Numbered from the stretch's first letter, positions 30,052-38,659 are shown. The stretch: 64,000 nucleotides of DNA from an uncultured Pseudomonadota bacterium (GCA_949286215.1 CASDYX010000001.1:72530-136529); one strand, 5' to 3'. Notes: generated by a model from the letters alone, not told the origin. Numbers and translations: made by a program.

Positions 30052-30126
30052 GCGGGCGTAGCTCAGGGGTAGAGCGCAACCTTGCCAAGGTTGATGTCGA
30101 GGGTTCGAATCCCTTCACCCGCTCCA
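30052..30126 (+). tRNA. tRNA-Gly (GCC)
   Basis: A 75-nt tRNA including encoded CCA. Acceptor GCGGGCG at 30052-30058, anticodon loop TTGCCAA with GCC at 30084-30086, T-loop TTCGAAT. All stems form except one acceptor pair: C6 faces A67 (C-A mismatch; the usual alphaproteobacterial form pairs U6 or has G67). A plausible TTGCAT and TAATTA promoter pair lies at 30005-30033. A terminator hairpin follows at 30132. Confidence 0.93.
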
Positions 30127-30395
30127 ATTTTCAAACCTCCCATTGTGGAGGTTTTGTTGTATCTGGGTGAAGGGATTTCATCCCTTTCTGGCTCGTAAGT
30201 TCAAGTCTAAAGACTTTCACTAACTGCGCTGCGGTCACTTGATTTGTAAACGCTTTTTCGGCGGCGCTGTCTCTTGCCTCAAAGCTAACAAATCTGCGCC
30301 TGTCGTCGAAATAACCTCCACCGGAGGTTATTTTCTCCTCTAGCCCGCTCCAATTTTCAAACCTCCCTTTGTGGAGGGGAGTTGTATCTGTGTGA
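30118..30395. repeat. Direct repeat of the tRNA-Gly 3' end and its terminator
   Basis: The 24 bases from the CCC of the tRNA acceptor (30118-30141) recur exactly at 30344-30367, 226 bp downstream; similarity continues for about 25 more bases through the terminator hairpin and GTTGTATCTG. The stretch between holds a separate perfect hairpin (AATAACCTCC with GGAGGTTATT, 30310-30332) and no supported gene. It looks like a duplicated tRNA tail or the footprint of an insertion at the tRNA 3' end. Confidence 0.8.
30132..30156 (+). terminator. Terminator after tRNA-Gly
   Basis: AACCTCC and GGAGGTT arms around a CATTGT loop, followed by TTTTGTT. Confidence 0.75.
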
Positions 30396-30507
30396 CGTAA
30401 ACGCGGCGCGTTTAATCGCAAGACTTAGCTGTTTGGGCTCGGTTGCCCTGACACCGCGATGCTTTCTTCTTACTTTGCTTAATCTTTGCGGCTTATGAAT
30501 GTAAAAG
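30396..30507. other. Intergenic remainder between the repeat and an outer-membrane protein gene
   Basis: No supported gene, RNA or promoter is seen here. It is slightly richer in G and C than the surrounding sequence and contains CGCGGCGCG. The OMP gene's terminator begins after it. Confidence 0.6.
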
Positions 30508-30530
30508 AAAAGCCCGAAAGGTTCGGGCTT
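30508..30530 (-). terminator. Terminator after the outer-membrane barrel gene
   Basis: AAGCCCGAA pairs with TTCGGGCTT (minus-strand reading), followed by TTCTTTT. Confidence 0.88.
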
Positions 30531-30540
30531 GAGGTTTCTG

Positions 30541-31101
30541 CTAAAATAAAAATCTTACACCGCCGGAAAATTCGCTAATCCCATCGTAAAAATCTGTTTC
30601 GCCGGAGTTGAGTGAAGTATAGTGAAACATTCCTCGCAATGCAATGTGCGGTAAAATTTCATATTGTAAACCAATACCAAATCTTGGTCCGGTAGCGTCT
30701 TGTTCAAAGTTCCAACCATTTGGTTGTTTGATTTTGAAGGTATATTGTGCTAGGCCTAAAGATACTATTAATGAAAAATTATCTGTTAATGGGGCTTCTC
30801 CCATTAAGTCTGCTCCATAGCCTGACAATTTTGATTTATAACCAAATTGATTGCTTGATTCATCTGAGAATAAGTACCATCCCTCTAAACCAATACCATA
30901 AGAACTGAAACCAATAACAGGTGCGACGCCATTGTAACCATCGTCCATTTCATAAAATGTGTTGTTTCGGTATTTAATTTCAGAATAAACATAGTCCGCA
31001 CCAATGTAGATTTTGGAGCGGTCGCTGTAAGCTAAAGCGTTGTTTATGACGCTAAATGTAAATACGCATGATAAAATTGTGGTTAGAATTGTTTTTTTCA
31101 T
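30541..31101 (-). CDS. Outer-membrane beta-barrel protein
   Basis: A 186-residue protein with a Sec signal peptide cleaved near ALA-YS at residue 24. The mature part shows alternating hydrophobic strands (YIGADYVYSEIKY, GAVxLF-like tail) and ends in aromatic FSGGVRFLF, the sorting signal recognised by the BAM complex. This fits an eight-strand porin-like/OmpW- or Omp25-type barrel. It diverges from the nitroreductase gene; an AT-rich gap with probable promoters separates them. Ligand is unknown. Confidence 0.85.
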   Translation of the reverse strand: MKKTILTTILSCVFTFSVINNALAYSDRSKIYIGADYVYSEIKYRNNTFYEMDDGYNGVAPVIGFSSYGIGLEGWYLFSDESSNQFGYKSKLSGYGADLMGEAPLTDNFSLIVSLGLAQYTFKIKQPNGWNFEQDATGPRFGIGLQYEILPHIALRGMFHYTSLNSGETDFYDGISEFSGGVRFLF

Positions 31102-31252
31102 TAGTATTTCTCAAAAAACTTTTTTGTTAAATTTGTCCATATTATAGACAAATTCAATGAAAGGTCAAGAGATTTTTTTGTAACTATATTGTTTTTCTTA
31201 TTAGAAGATATATATTATTACTTAATATTTTGTTTATTTTGGGAGATGAATT

Positions 31253-31852
31253 ATGGTCGCTTGTTGGGATGATGTGATTGAAAAAAGACGTTCAATTTAT
31301 GATTTGGGTAAAAAAGAAGTTATTTCGCAAGATAAGCTTGTTAATCTTGTTAAGCATAAGGTAATGCATTGTCCGAGTGCTTTTAATTCTCAGTCGGCCA
31401 GAGTGGTTGTTTTGCTAAGTGAGGCTCATTTAAAATTGTGGGGATTGGTTTATAATGCCTTGCGTGAAATTGTGCCCGAAAATAAATTTGCCCCAACGGA
31501 AGCAAAGATTAAAAGTTTTGCTGATGGGTATGCCACTATTTTGTTTTTTGAGGATTTTTCGGTGATTGATGCTTTGGAGAAAAAGTATCCGGCTTATGCG
31601 AAGAATTTTCCGGTATGGGCTCAGCAGTCTAATGGTATGTTACAATATATGGTATGGACTGCGGTTGAAGCTGAGGGGGCTGGGGCAAGTTTGCAGCATT
31701 ATAATGAGCTGATTGAAGATAAGGTAAAAGAGGAGTGGAATTTGCCTCAATCTTGGAAATTGATTGCGCAAATGCCGGTTGGAAGTGTGGAAACTTCGGC
31801 TGATGTGAAATCTTTTGAAAATATTGAAAAAAGAGTGAAAGTCTTTAAATAA
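31253..31852 (+). CDS. Nitroreductase family protein
   Basis: A 199-residue FMN-dependent oxidoreductase of the nitroreductase fold. Family marks are the N-terminal KRRSIYDLGK stretch (11-20), the CPSAFNSQSARVVVLL region (about 40-55) at the FMN site, and GMLQYMVWTAVEAEGAGASLQHYN (about 124-147, only its features cited). It is the short FRM2/HBN1-type, as opposed to the 215-residue NfsB type. It likely reduces a quinone or nitro compound using NADH, but the substrate is not determined. An AT-rich leader precedes it. Confidence 0.85.
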   Translation: MVACWDDVIEKRRSIYDLGKKEVISQDKLVNLVKHKVMHCPSAFNSQSARVVVLLSEAHLKLWGLVYNALREIVPENKFAPTEAKIKSFADGYATILFFEDFSVIDALEKKYPAYAKNFPVWAQQSNGMLQYMVWTAVEAEGAGASLQHYNELIEDKVKEEWNLPQSWKLIAQMPVGSVETSADVKSFENIEKRVKVFK

Positions 31853-31894
31853 CTCTTGCCAAAACCTAAACTTCATTTTACAAATAGCTCTCAT

Positions 31895-31984
31895 GGAGAG
31901 ATGGCAGAGTGGTCGAATGCGGTTGACTCGAAATCAATTGTACTCTTACGGGTACCGGGAGTTCGAATCTCCCTCTCTCCGCCA
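31895..31984 (+). tRNA. tRNA-Ser (CGA)
   Basis: A 90-nt type-II tRNA with a long variable arm and encoded CCA. The acceptor GGAGAGA pairs fully with TCTCTCC. The anticodon loop is CTCGAAA, giving CGA at 31929-31931, which reads UCG. A terminator hairpin follows. Confidence 0.96.
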
Positions 31985-31987
31985 TAA

Positions 31988-32021
31988 ACAAAGCCCTGCC
32001 AAAGCGCGGGGCTTTGTTTTT
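31988..32021 (+). terminator. Terminator after tRNA-Ser
   Basis: ACAAAGCCC (31988-31996) pairs with GGGCTTTGT (32009-32017), followed by TTTTT. Confidence 0.9.
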
Positions 32022-32103
32022 GTTGAGGAGAGATGAGGTTCGAACTCCCGAAAAAGGGAGTTTGACAAGGAGGAGCAGGCGAGACAAAAGTGGCTTATTG
32101 TAA

Positions 32104-32132
32104 AAAAAACGCTTTCTTTTTTAGAAAGCGCT
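32104..32132 (-). terminator. Terminator after the flavodoxin gene
   Basis: AACGCTTTCT with AGAAAGCGCTT arms around T5; minus-strand reading gives a T-run after the hairpin. Confidence 0.88.
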
Positions 32133-32139
32133 TTTGAGA

Positions 32140-32694
32140 TTAAAGGTTAAGAGATTTTAGCCAATCATCTAGACCTTGAAGACTTGTTTGATAGCCGTCC
32201 CAGCTTGGTTTTATTTGGCAACCTTTGCACTGAGCGGTGAGGTCTGAAACAGTATTTTGCAGTCCGCCGCCGCCATGGGTGATGAAAGGAATTACCGTTT
32301 TTCCGGACAAATTATATTGCTCTAAAAAGCTGCTGACTTGCGGTGCAATTGTTCCCCACCAATTGGGTGAACCGATAAAGACAATATCATACTGCGCAAT
32401 ATCTTTAACCGAAGAGGTTAACCTGGGGCGAAAGTTTTGAGCAATTTCTTCTTTGGCTTGTTGAACCATCTCGTGATAATCTTGGGGATAGGTATGGTCA
32501 CTTGTGATGGCAAATAAATCACCGCCGATTTTTTGTTGAATTGCTTTGGCGGCTTGAGCGGTGTTGCCGCTGTATGAATAATAAGCAATTAAAATTTTGG
32601 GAGTGGCCGGTGGTGTTGTTTCTTGAGCTTGGCTTAAGTTTGGAGAAATTGTCAGCCCTAAGGCCAGTCCTAATAATGTTAAAAGTTTTTTCAT
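32140..32694 (-). CDS. Exported flavodoxin
   Basis: A 184-residue flavodoxin with a Sec-type signal peptide (KK at 2-3, cleavage near SQA-QE at residue 23). The FMN phosphate loop is YSYSGNTAQAA (about 39-49), and the FMN ring-binding loops appear as SPNWWGT and HGGGGLQNT. The residue between them and length (about 160 mature residues) fit the long-type flavodoxin family. A periplasmic flavodoxin is unusual, as FMN is normally loaded in the cytoplasm. It is the last gene after the aldo/keto reductase (12 bp gap), suggesting a shared redox function. Confidence 0.9.
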   Translation of the reverse strand: MKKLLTLLGLALGLTISPNLSQAQETTPPATPKILIAYYSYSGNTAQAAKAIQQKIGGDLFAITSDHTYPQDYHEMVQQAKEEIAQNFRPRLTSSVKDIAQYDIVFIGSPNWWGTIAPQVSSFLEQYNLSGKTVIPFITHGGGGLQNTVSDLTAQCKGCQIKPSWDGYQTSLQGLDDWLKSLNL

Positions 32695-32706
32695 AGCTTA
32701 TCTCCT

Positions 32707-33945
32707 CTAGGATTCAAAAGTTTTGGCGACTTCTTTCATCCATTTACTGATTTCAATGTGTTGCGGACAATGTTGTTCGCAGAGTTTACAGCCAATACAA
32801 GATGAGGCTTTGCCGTGTTTTTTGGTGAGGTTGGCATAGTACATCTTTTGGGCGGTAAAGGGTTTGTTGCTGATTTCTTGTTTTTCGGCATTGTAGAGTG
32901 CAAAATAATCAGGAATAGCAATTTTCATTGGGCAAAATTCAGTGCAATAATGACACGAGGTGCAAGGAATTGTAATTGAGGCGTGCAAGGCCTTGATGGC
33001 TTCTTCAATCGTGGCTTGCTCTTGTTTATTCAAAGGTTTGAAGTTTTGCATATAAGAGGTATTGTCATTGAGCTGTTCGGGAGTGGACATACCGCTTAAA
33101 ACCATCATAACACCTGGGAGGCTGGCAGCATAACGTATCGCCCAAGAGGCTACTGACATGTTGGGTTCGGCATCTTTGAAGATTTTTTCAACATTTGGAG
33201 GAACTATTGCCAAAGTGCCGCCTTTGACCGGTTCCATAACAATCACCGGTTTGTTGTATTTTTGCGCAATTTCATAGCATTTACGAGATTGGATACTAGC
33301 GTTGTCCCAGTCAATGTAGTTGATTTGGAGTTGAACAAATTCCATCTCAGGATGGGCTTTTAAGATTTCTTCCAACATCTCGGGACCATCGTGAAAAGAA
33401 AAGCCGATGTGTTTGACTTTGCCTTGTTTCTTTTTCTCTGCCACAAATTTGAAACTGTCAAATTTTTCGGCATTGCCGATGGTGTTGGAATTTAAGTTAT
33501 GGAGCAAATAGTAGTCGAAATATTCAAGTCCGGTTTTTTCTAATTGTTTGTTGAAAATTTCTTCTTGGTCGGAGGCTTTTTTGAGGTAGCCGACGGGAAG
33601 TTTGCTTGCAACCGTATATTTATCTCTGGGGTGTCTTTTAACTAAAGATTCTTTGATGGCAATTTCACTCTCGTAGCCCATATACATCCATGCGGTATCA
33701 AAATAAGTGAAGCCTCTTGCCAAAAAGGTATCAACCATTTGATTGAGGGTTTTGTAATCTATACTGGTAGGGTCATTGGGGGTTAGTGTAGGTAGGCGCA
33801 TAAAGCCAAAACCTAACTTATTGTTGGGGTTGATTTGTTTTTTGACCGAATCGGATACGGCTATGGTTTCGGCAATGGTGAGTTTGGGCAAAGCGCTTAA
33901 TGCAAAGGCGGCTAAGCTACTGAGTAAAAATTCACGACGGTTCAT
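32707..33945 (-). CDS. Twin-arginine exported aldo/keto reductase with two [4Fe-4S] sites
   Basis: A 412-residue protein starting NRREFLLSS, a twin-arginine signal followed by a hydrophobic core to residue 25. The TIM-barrel AKR domain (about 43-320) holds the catalytic tetrad candidates D83, Y88 or Y91, K115 (VASK) and H149 (LLHN). The C-terminal part holds two cluster motifs, [12 protein letters not shown] and [12 protein letters not shown]. The pairing of an NADPH-type barrel with clusters suggests electron input from a ferredoxin-like donor. It starts 59 bp after tatC and its folded, cluster-bearing state fits Tat export. Confidence 0.9.
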   Translation of the reverse strand: MNRREFLLSSLAAFALSALPKLTIAETIAVSDSVKKQINPNNKLGFGFMRLPTLTPNDPTSIDYKTLNQMVDTFLARGFTYFDTAWMYMGYESEIAIKESLVKRHPRDKYTVASKLPVGYLKKASDQEEIFNKQLEKTGLEYFDYYLLHNLNSNTIGNAEKFDSFKFVAEKKKQGKVKHIGFSFHDGPEMLEEILKAHPEMEFVQLQINYIDWDNASIQSRKCYEIAQKYNKPVIVMEPVKGGTLAIVPPNVEKIFKDAEPNMSVASWAIRYAASLPGVMMVLSGMSTPEQLNDNTSYMQNFKPLNKQEQATIEEAIKALHASITIPCTSCHYCTEFCPMKIAIPDYFALYNAEKQEISNKPFTAQKMYYANLTKKHGKASSCIGCKLCEQHCPQHIEISKWMKEVAKTFES

Positions 33946-34004
33946 TTTTTTCTTCCTTGAAGAATCAGGTTGATTTGAGTGTAATTTTTAGAGGGTACTC
34001 TAAG

Positions 34005-34715
34005 TCAAGACTTTTTTTGATGTTTTTTGCAGGCGATGTATAAGCCTCCTTCAAATAATAGATAAGTCGGGGTGGCAAGCATGAGTTGGCTGACAACATC
34101 CGGCGGGGTTAATAGGGCAGCAATAATCAAAATCGCAACTAAAACATAAGGGCGTTTTTGTTTGATCTGTTCGCCCGAAATTATGCCGTGACTTACCAGT
34201 GCGTACACTATGAGCGGAAACTGAAACATTAGTCCGAAGACGGTTGAAAGCCACAAAGACAAGCTGATGATGTTGCTGATGCCAAGAGTTGCTTGAATAT
34301 GAGCGGAGGTAAAACTTAGGCCAAAGTTAATTATCATCGGGAGAATAAAAAAGAGGCAAAACAGTGCGCCTAAGATAAATAAACTTCCCGAACTTATAAC
34401 TATTGATTTGATGAAGCGGCGTTCATTATCATAAAGTGCGGGCAAGACAAACTGCCAAATTTTATAGCAAATAAAAGGAAAACAAATTAAAAAATCTAGA
34501 AAGACCGCGGTTTTTATTTGTAGGATAAAAACTTCCATCGGGCTGAAGTAGTTGAGGGTTACCTTGTGCGAAGAAAGCATTATTTTGATGAGCCAATCAA
34601 TCACATAAGGTGCGCAAAAAAACATAGGCATCAGCCCTAAGGCTAAGGATAAAATACAGCTGATGAGGGTTTTGCGCAGGGCTTCAAGATGAGAGATGAG
34701 GCTTTCGTCTTCCAT
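34005..34715 (-). CDS. tatC: Sec-independent translocase TatC
   Basis: A 236-residue receptor of the twin-arginine translocase, with six helices. Family landmarks are SHLEALRKTLISCI near the start (residues 7-20), FILQIKTAVFLDFLICFPFICYKIW (about 63-87, features only) with the conserved F-x-x-x-P, and the last helices after LTPPDVVSQLMLATPTYLLFE. The ATG overlaps the last base of tatA. It sits between a twin-arginine-containing polyferredoxin and a twin-arginine AKR, both likely substrates. Confidence 0.96.
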   Translation of the reverse strand: MEDESLISHLEALRKTLISCILSLALGLMPMFFCAPYVIDWLIKIMLSSHKVTLNYFSPMEVFILQIKTAVFLDFLICFPFICYKIWQFVLPALYDNERRFIKSIVISSGSLFILGALFCLFFILPMIINFGLSFTSAHIQATLGISNIISLSLWLSTVFGLMFQFPLIVYALVSHGIISGEQIKQKRPYVLVAILIIAALLTPPDVVSQLMLATPTYLLFEGGLYIACKKHQKKS

Positions 34716-34927
34716 TATTTTTTCTCGGATTTTTCATCTTCCTTTTGGGCGGCTTTTTCAACGCTGTCTTTGAAGTCTTTGGCTTCGGTTTCAAGCATTT
34801 CTTTGGCTTTTTTGTATTCATATTGGGCTTTGCCTAAGGCCTTGGCTAGTTCAGGAATGCGTTTGCCTCCGAATAAGACTAAGACAACAACCAAAATCAG
34901 AGCAATTTCTGTTAATCCTAATGACAT
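34715..34927 (-). CDS. tatA: Sec-independent translocase TatA
   Basis: A 70-residue pore-forming component. One N-terminal helix (about residues 4-20) is followed by [16 protein letters not shown], the conserved Phe-Gly hinge and amphipathic helix, then a charged tail. The family match is certain; TatA versus TatE cannot be told apart. There is no tatB in the window. It overlaps tatC by one base and is 10 bp downstream of the polyferredoxin gene. Confidence 0.95.
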   Translation of the reverse strand: MSLGLTEIALILVVVLVLFGGKRIPELAKALGKAQYEYKKAKEMLETEAKDFKDSVEKAAQKEDEKSEKK

Positions 34928-34937
34928 TTTTTTTCTC

Positions 34938-36218
34938 CTATTCTTCTAAAACTATTTGGGTTGAAAGACCTTTAATGGTGATGGCTTTTACCGGACAAGT
35001 GTTTTGGCACAAGCCGCAGCCGATACATTTGTCGGTTAAAACTTGTGGCACGGTATGCCCCTCTCGGGTGAGGGCTTCTCGCGGGCATTTCATGATGCAT
35101 AAACCGCATTTGACACATTGGTCAGGATTGATTTGGGCAATGCCAATTTGGGTTTTTCTTTTGAGTTCCAAGGTTATTTTTTGTAAAGCACCAGATGGGC
35201 AAATGTCTGAGCATTTATGGCATTTGTAACTGCAGAAATTTTCTGAATAGTCCAGATGAACAAAGGGGTATTCTTTATTAGCGGGCTTAATGACTTGGTG
35301 CGGGCAGTTTTGAACACATAGATTGCAGTTAAGACATGTGTTGGCAAAATGGTCTAAGTTCTTGGCTCCGGCAGGAAGAATTGCCGCTTTGATAGATTGA
35401 AGGGTTTTTTCGCCAAATTTAATACCGCTTTTGGCGGCTAAAACAAACAGAGCCAAGGCTGAACCACCAATGAGCAGTTGGCGACGTTGAGGGCTGAATT
35501 TGACTTCTTTTTTAGCTTTGTGAGGGTGGTAGCTGAGAGCTTTTTGAGGGCATGTGTTTAGGCAATTAAAACATTTGATGCAGGTTTCGTTATCAACGGT
35601 TTTGTCTTTGAACAAAATGCTGCCGGTCGGGCATTTGCGGCTGCAGGCTCCACAACTGACGCATTTGTCTTTATCTATTTGTACTTGAAAAAGAGCATGC
35701 TTGGAGATGAGACCAAGTAAGGCACCAATCGGGCAGATGTTGGCACAAAAAACGTGTCCCCATAACCATACCAAAGCGACAATGATTAAGAGTGTGGCAA
35801 TGCCAAGGATATTGGCCCCGATAACTGAGCCAAAGATACTGTATGGGTCAAGTTGGCGAAAAATAAGGGCGCTTCCGCCAAATAAGGTACCAAAGGCAAC
35901 GGCGGCAATCATATATTTCCAGCAACGTGAGCGTTTAGGCGAAAGAGGACGCCTGAATACCAACATTAAGAGTTCTTGTAATAGTCCTAAAGGGCAGAGG
36001 GTTGAACAATAAATTCTTCCCATGAAAAAAGTGAGGGCTATGAGACATATCAGCAAAGCGGCTGAAGCTAGTGTCAGTTCCAGCCAATTTTTTTGAATTA
36101 AGGCGCCAAGTTGTATATCCATAATATGAATGGGATAGAATAATCCGGCAAAGCAAAGAATCGTCAGCAAACCAATAATGGTGGCTAAAATTATTCTTAA
36201 AATGCGAAGTTTTTTCAT
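34938..36218 (-). CDS. NapH-NapG-like fused membrane polyferredoxin with internal twin-arginine motif
   Basis: A 426-residue fused electron-transfer protein. Residues 1-170 form four helices with two CxxxCP motifs (C71-C75 and C158-C162), as in NapH. Residues 186-223 hold two [4Fe-4S] motifs. A second hydrophobic segment follows RR at 245-246 ([11 protein letters not shown]), a Tat-type signal inside the protein. Residues 295-408 contain four more cluster motifs, as in NapG. So NapH and NapG, normally separate, seem joined here. It likely takes electrons from quinol and passes them across the membrane. No napA is present. Confidence 0.87.
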   Translation of the reverse strand: MKKLRILRIILATIIGLLTILCFAGLFYPIHIMDIQLGALIQKNWLELTLASAALLICLIALTFFMGRIYCSTLCPLGLLQELLMLVFRRPLSPKRSRCWKYMIAAVAFGTLFGGSALIFRQLDPYSIFGSVIGANILGIATLLIIVALVWLWGHVFCANICPIGALLGLISKHALFQVQIDKDKCVSCGACSRKCPTGSILFKDKTVDNETCIKCFNCLNTCPQKALSYHPHKAKKEVKFSPQRRQLLIGGSALALFVLAAKSGIKFGEKTLQSIKAAILPAGAKNLDHFANTCLNCNLCVQNCPHQVIKPANKEYPFVHLDYSENFCSYKCHKCSDICPSGALQKITLELKRKTQIGIAQINPDQCVKCGLCIMKCPREALTREGHTVPQVLTDKCIGCGLCQNTCPVKAITIKGLSTQIVLEE

Positions 36219-36226
36219 TTTTCCTC

Positions 36227-37585
36227 TTATAGGCTATTTAGTATTTGATTGGTGCGGGCAAGGTTGGTCATGATTTCTTTGATTTTGTCTTCTTGTCCGG
36301 CGTTTTCAAAAATATATAAGGCATCATGAAAACATTCTAACGCGTCTTCCAGAGAAGAGCGATCCTCGTTTTGACGGCCGAGGCGATAGCAAATCTCGCC
36401 GATGCTTTCTTGGATAAGAGCCCAATTAATCGGGTCTCTTTTTTCGGTGATGACACGTTGTTGGTTGCGGTAGCTCGTGATGGCTAATTCGTTGATTTCA
36501 TTGCTCTTGGTTATGTTCCCGAGTAAGGCTAGTTTTTGTCCGAGATTTCCTTGAAGAATTGCCCAAAAGTTCGGGAATAGAGCGTAGGTATAAATCTTTT
36601 CGGCTTCACGCAAATGGAAAACAGAATCGCGTAAGGCTTGAAGGTCTTCCTTTTGTTTCCAATAATTAAAATAGAGGAGGGATAATTTGTAAGAAATGTA
36701 TCCGTAATCGTAAGGGTAGGTATATTTGCCAAGGTAGCGTTGCGCTTGGTGGTAATATTCAATTGCTCCTTTGAAATAAGCAGCAGGCCTTGTTTCCATC
36801 TTATAAGTGGCATTGTCGTATAGTTGTCCGAGATGGTAGTAAATGCAACCTAAATGGAGGGGGGAACTGATTAAATCTTGATGCTTGATGGCGGTTTCAA
36901 ACAAACTTTTGGTGATTTTGAAATCTTTTTCCTCTTTATTGTCATGAGCATAACTTAGGTAAATTATTCCTAAAAAGTTCATGATATAGGGCATATATTC
37001 AACCGAAACGGCTTTGGCTGAATTATCTTTGGAGAGCTTATCAATTACTTTTTTGAGTAAATATTTTTTTTGAATGCGGGCCGCTCCATTCGTGGGGATT
37101 ATGGCACTGATGATTGCTCCGTAAATTACATCCAAAATTGCCGGCGGAAATTGGGCCGGATTTTCAAAAAAAGAAGCCGGAAAGTAAAAACTATCTAATA
37201 AAGACAGATAGGTGCCTTCCGGATGCTCATATTGTTGCGCGGTTTGAAAATTGAGGCGGACATGGTTGTTTTCACGATAGCCCCAGATGATGACATCGGC
37301 ATGGGTGCGCTCAATGATGCTTTGACCTTTGTCAATCAAATCAAAGAGTGTTTTGCTCTCGAGATTAAGAAAGTTTTTTTGAAAAATTTCATCATAAAAC
37401 CCAACGGCAAGACCTTCTTTGGTGCTGAGCAGACGGGCTAAATTCTCTCCACCGTTACTTTCAACGTTATCAAAAAAATCAATCACAACAACACGGAATT
37501 TTATCGCATTATAAGAGGGTAAAATTTCTGTTTTACCATGCGGTACGGAAAAGATTTTTTTTAAGCCAGAGAGAATGTTCATCAA
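36227..37585 (-). CDS. TPR-type helical protein, unknown function
   Basis: A 452-residue protein with a beta-alpha N-terminal region (about 30-150) and a C-terminal set of helix pairs (about 180-440) with TPR character: units such as LGCIYYHLGQLYDNATYK and WALIQESIGEICYRLGRQNE show the expected A/G/Y rhythm. No signal peptide or membrane segment is evident. It lies 8 bp before the polyferredoxin gene and 3 bp after the MraY-like gene, so it is transcribed with both. A partner-binding scaffold is inferred. Confidence 0.7.
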   Translation of the reverse strand: MMNILSGLKKIFSVPHGKTEILPSYNAIKFRVVVIDFFDNVESNGGENLARLLSTKEGLAVGFYDEIFQKNFLNLESKTLFDLIDKGQSIIERTHADVIIWGYRENNHVRLNFQTAQQYEHPEGTYLSLLDSFYFPASFFENPAQFPPAILDVIYGAIISAIIPTNGAARIQKKYLLKKVIDKLSKDNSAKAVSVEYMPYIMNFLGIIYLSYAHDNKEEKDFKITKSLFETAIKHQDLISSPLHLGCIYYHLGQLYDNATYKMETRPAAYFKGAIEYYHQAQRYLGKYTYPYDYGYISYKLSLLYFNYWKQKEDLQALRDSVFHLREAEKIYTYALFPNFWAILQGNLGQKLALLGNITKSNEINELAITSYRNQQRVITEKRDPINWALIQESIGEICYRLGRQNEDRSSLEDALECFHDALYIFENAGQEDKIKEIMTNLARTNQILNSL

Positions 37586-37588
37586 TCT

Positions 37589-38659
37589 TTACTCATCTTT
37601 ATCGGTTGGTCTTTTGATGCTGTTGAGGTTGTTTTTGAGGTCATTAAAAACTTCTTTGTTGATTTCGGAAAAACTTTGTTCCGGTGTTTGCCAATTCAGC
37701 AAATGGTGCAAAAACCATAGACTTAAAACAGAACCTAACACAAGAAGAGAGTAATTATTGGGGGAGTAAGCCTGAAAACTGCCGAAAATGAGCAAGATAC
37801 AATTTAGTTTGGCTATGTTTTCGCAGATTAAGCCCGGCTCTAATCCGGAAATATTGGTTTGGTATGTGATGGTGTTGGCTTGGATATTTTGATATTGGTC
37901 CTTGAGGGAAAGTTTTTTTATAAGAGCTAAGCCGGTATCAATAATATATGAGATACTGAAGATTAAAATCGGGGTTGCACAGCCTTCTTGAGCGCAAAGC
38001 AGATAAAATCCGGTGATGAAAAAGGCCAAAGCTTGGCATCCTGCCGTATTTAAGCGTAGTTGAGAAGGATACCAGTTGTAAATGGCAAAAGATAAGGTTA
38101 CGCCAAGTAAGATACCGCTCATGCCACCAAACAAAATAGGAAGAGCCCCGATGAAAGAAAGGATAATCGCACCGATAAGTGGAAAAGAGGTTTGTGTTGG
38201 CAAGAGACCGTCCAGGCCATTGAGATATTGATAGCAAAAAACAAAAGAACAAAAAATTGCTAAAGTTAAAAGTCGGTCCAGTATTAAAGGTAAGGCGCCG
38301 TTAAACAGCAGAAAGCCTTGCGGTAAAAAGATAGTTAAAATCAGTGCTGATACTGTAAGTAAAATAATCCCCATAATTTGAGAGCGGCAAAAGCCTAAAA
38401 AAGTTAGCAGGCTACCGCCAAAGATAAGTCCAATATTGATGAGGGAGATGTCAAATAGTTGGTCATATTGCGGAGGCAAAAACCAATAAAGAACAGCAAA
38501 GCCGATGGTAGATGTGGTTATGAATGGAACAACGGGATTGTTATAGAATTTTTGTTCATCGGCAAAGGCTGGGTTCTTGTTGAGTAAGGCATACCAAATA
38601 TAAGACAAGAAAAAACAACTCACTACAACGGCAAAAATTAACAAAAATGTTGTATCCAT
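37589..38659 (-). CDS. Degenerate MraY/WecA-like membrane glycosyltransferase
   Basis: A 356-residue protein with about ten helices resembling the GT4 polyprenyl-phosphate sugar-phosphate transferase family. The NGLDGL piece (in YQYLNGLDGLLPTQT) recalls the DGxDGLA motif. The usual GDTGSLFLG loop is replaced by LNTAGCQALAFF, losing the Asp, and the HxH loop region (KKLSLKDQYQNIQANT) lacks histidines. It may thus be a non-catalytic or differently acting relative. It begins 88 bp after the KPR-like gene and 3 bp before the TPR gene. Confidence 0.6.
   Translation of the reverse strand: MDTTFLLIFAVVVSCFFLSYIWYALLNKNPAFADEQKFYNNPVVPFITTSTIGFAVLYWFLPPQYDQLFDISLINIGLIFGGSLLTFLGFCRSQIMGIILLTVSALILTIFLPQGFLLFNGALPLILDRLLTLAIFCSFVFCYQYLNGLDGLLPTQTSFPLIGAIILSFIGALPILFGGMSGILLGVTLSFAIYNWYPSQLRLNTAGCQALAFFITGFYLLCAQEGCATPILIFSISYIIDTGLALIKKLSLKDQYQNIQANTITYQTNISGLEPGLICENIAKLNCILLIFGSFQAYSPNNYSLLVLGSVLSLWFLHHLLNWQTPEQSFSEINKEVFNDLKNNLNSIKRPTDKDE

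Noticed and set aside
30131-30421. A 96-residue minus-strand ORF after tRNA-Gly
   Set aside because: It spans the direct repeat and two hairpins, has no ribosome site or family match, and mirrors the repeated tRNA tail; it reads as spurious.
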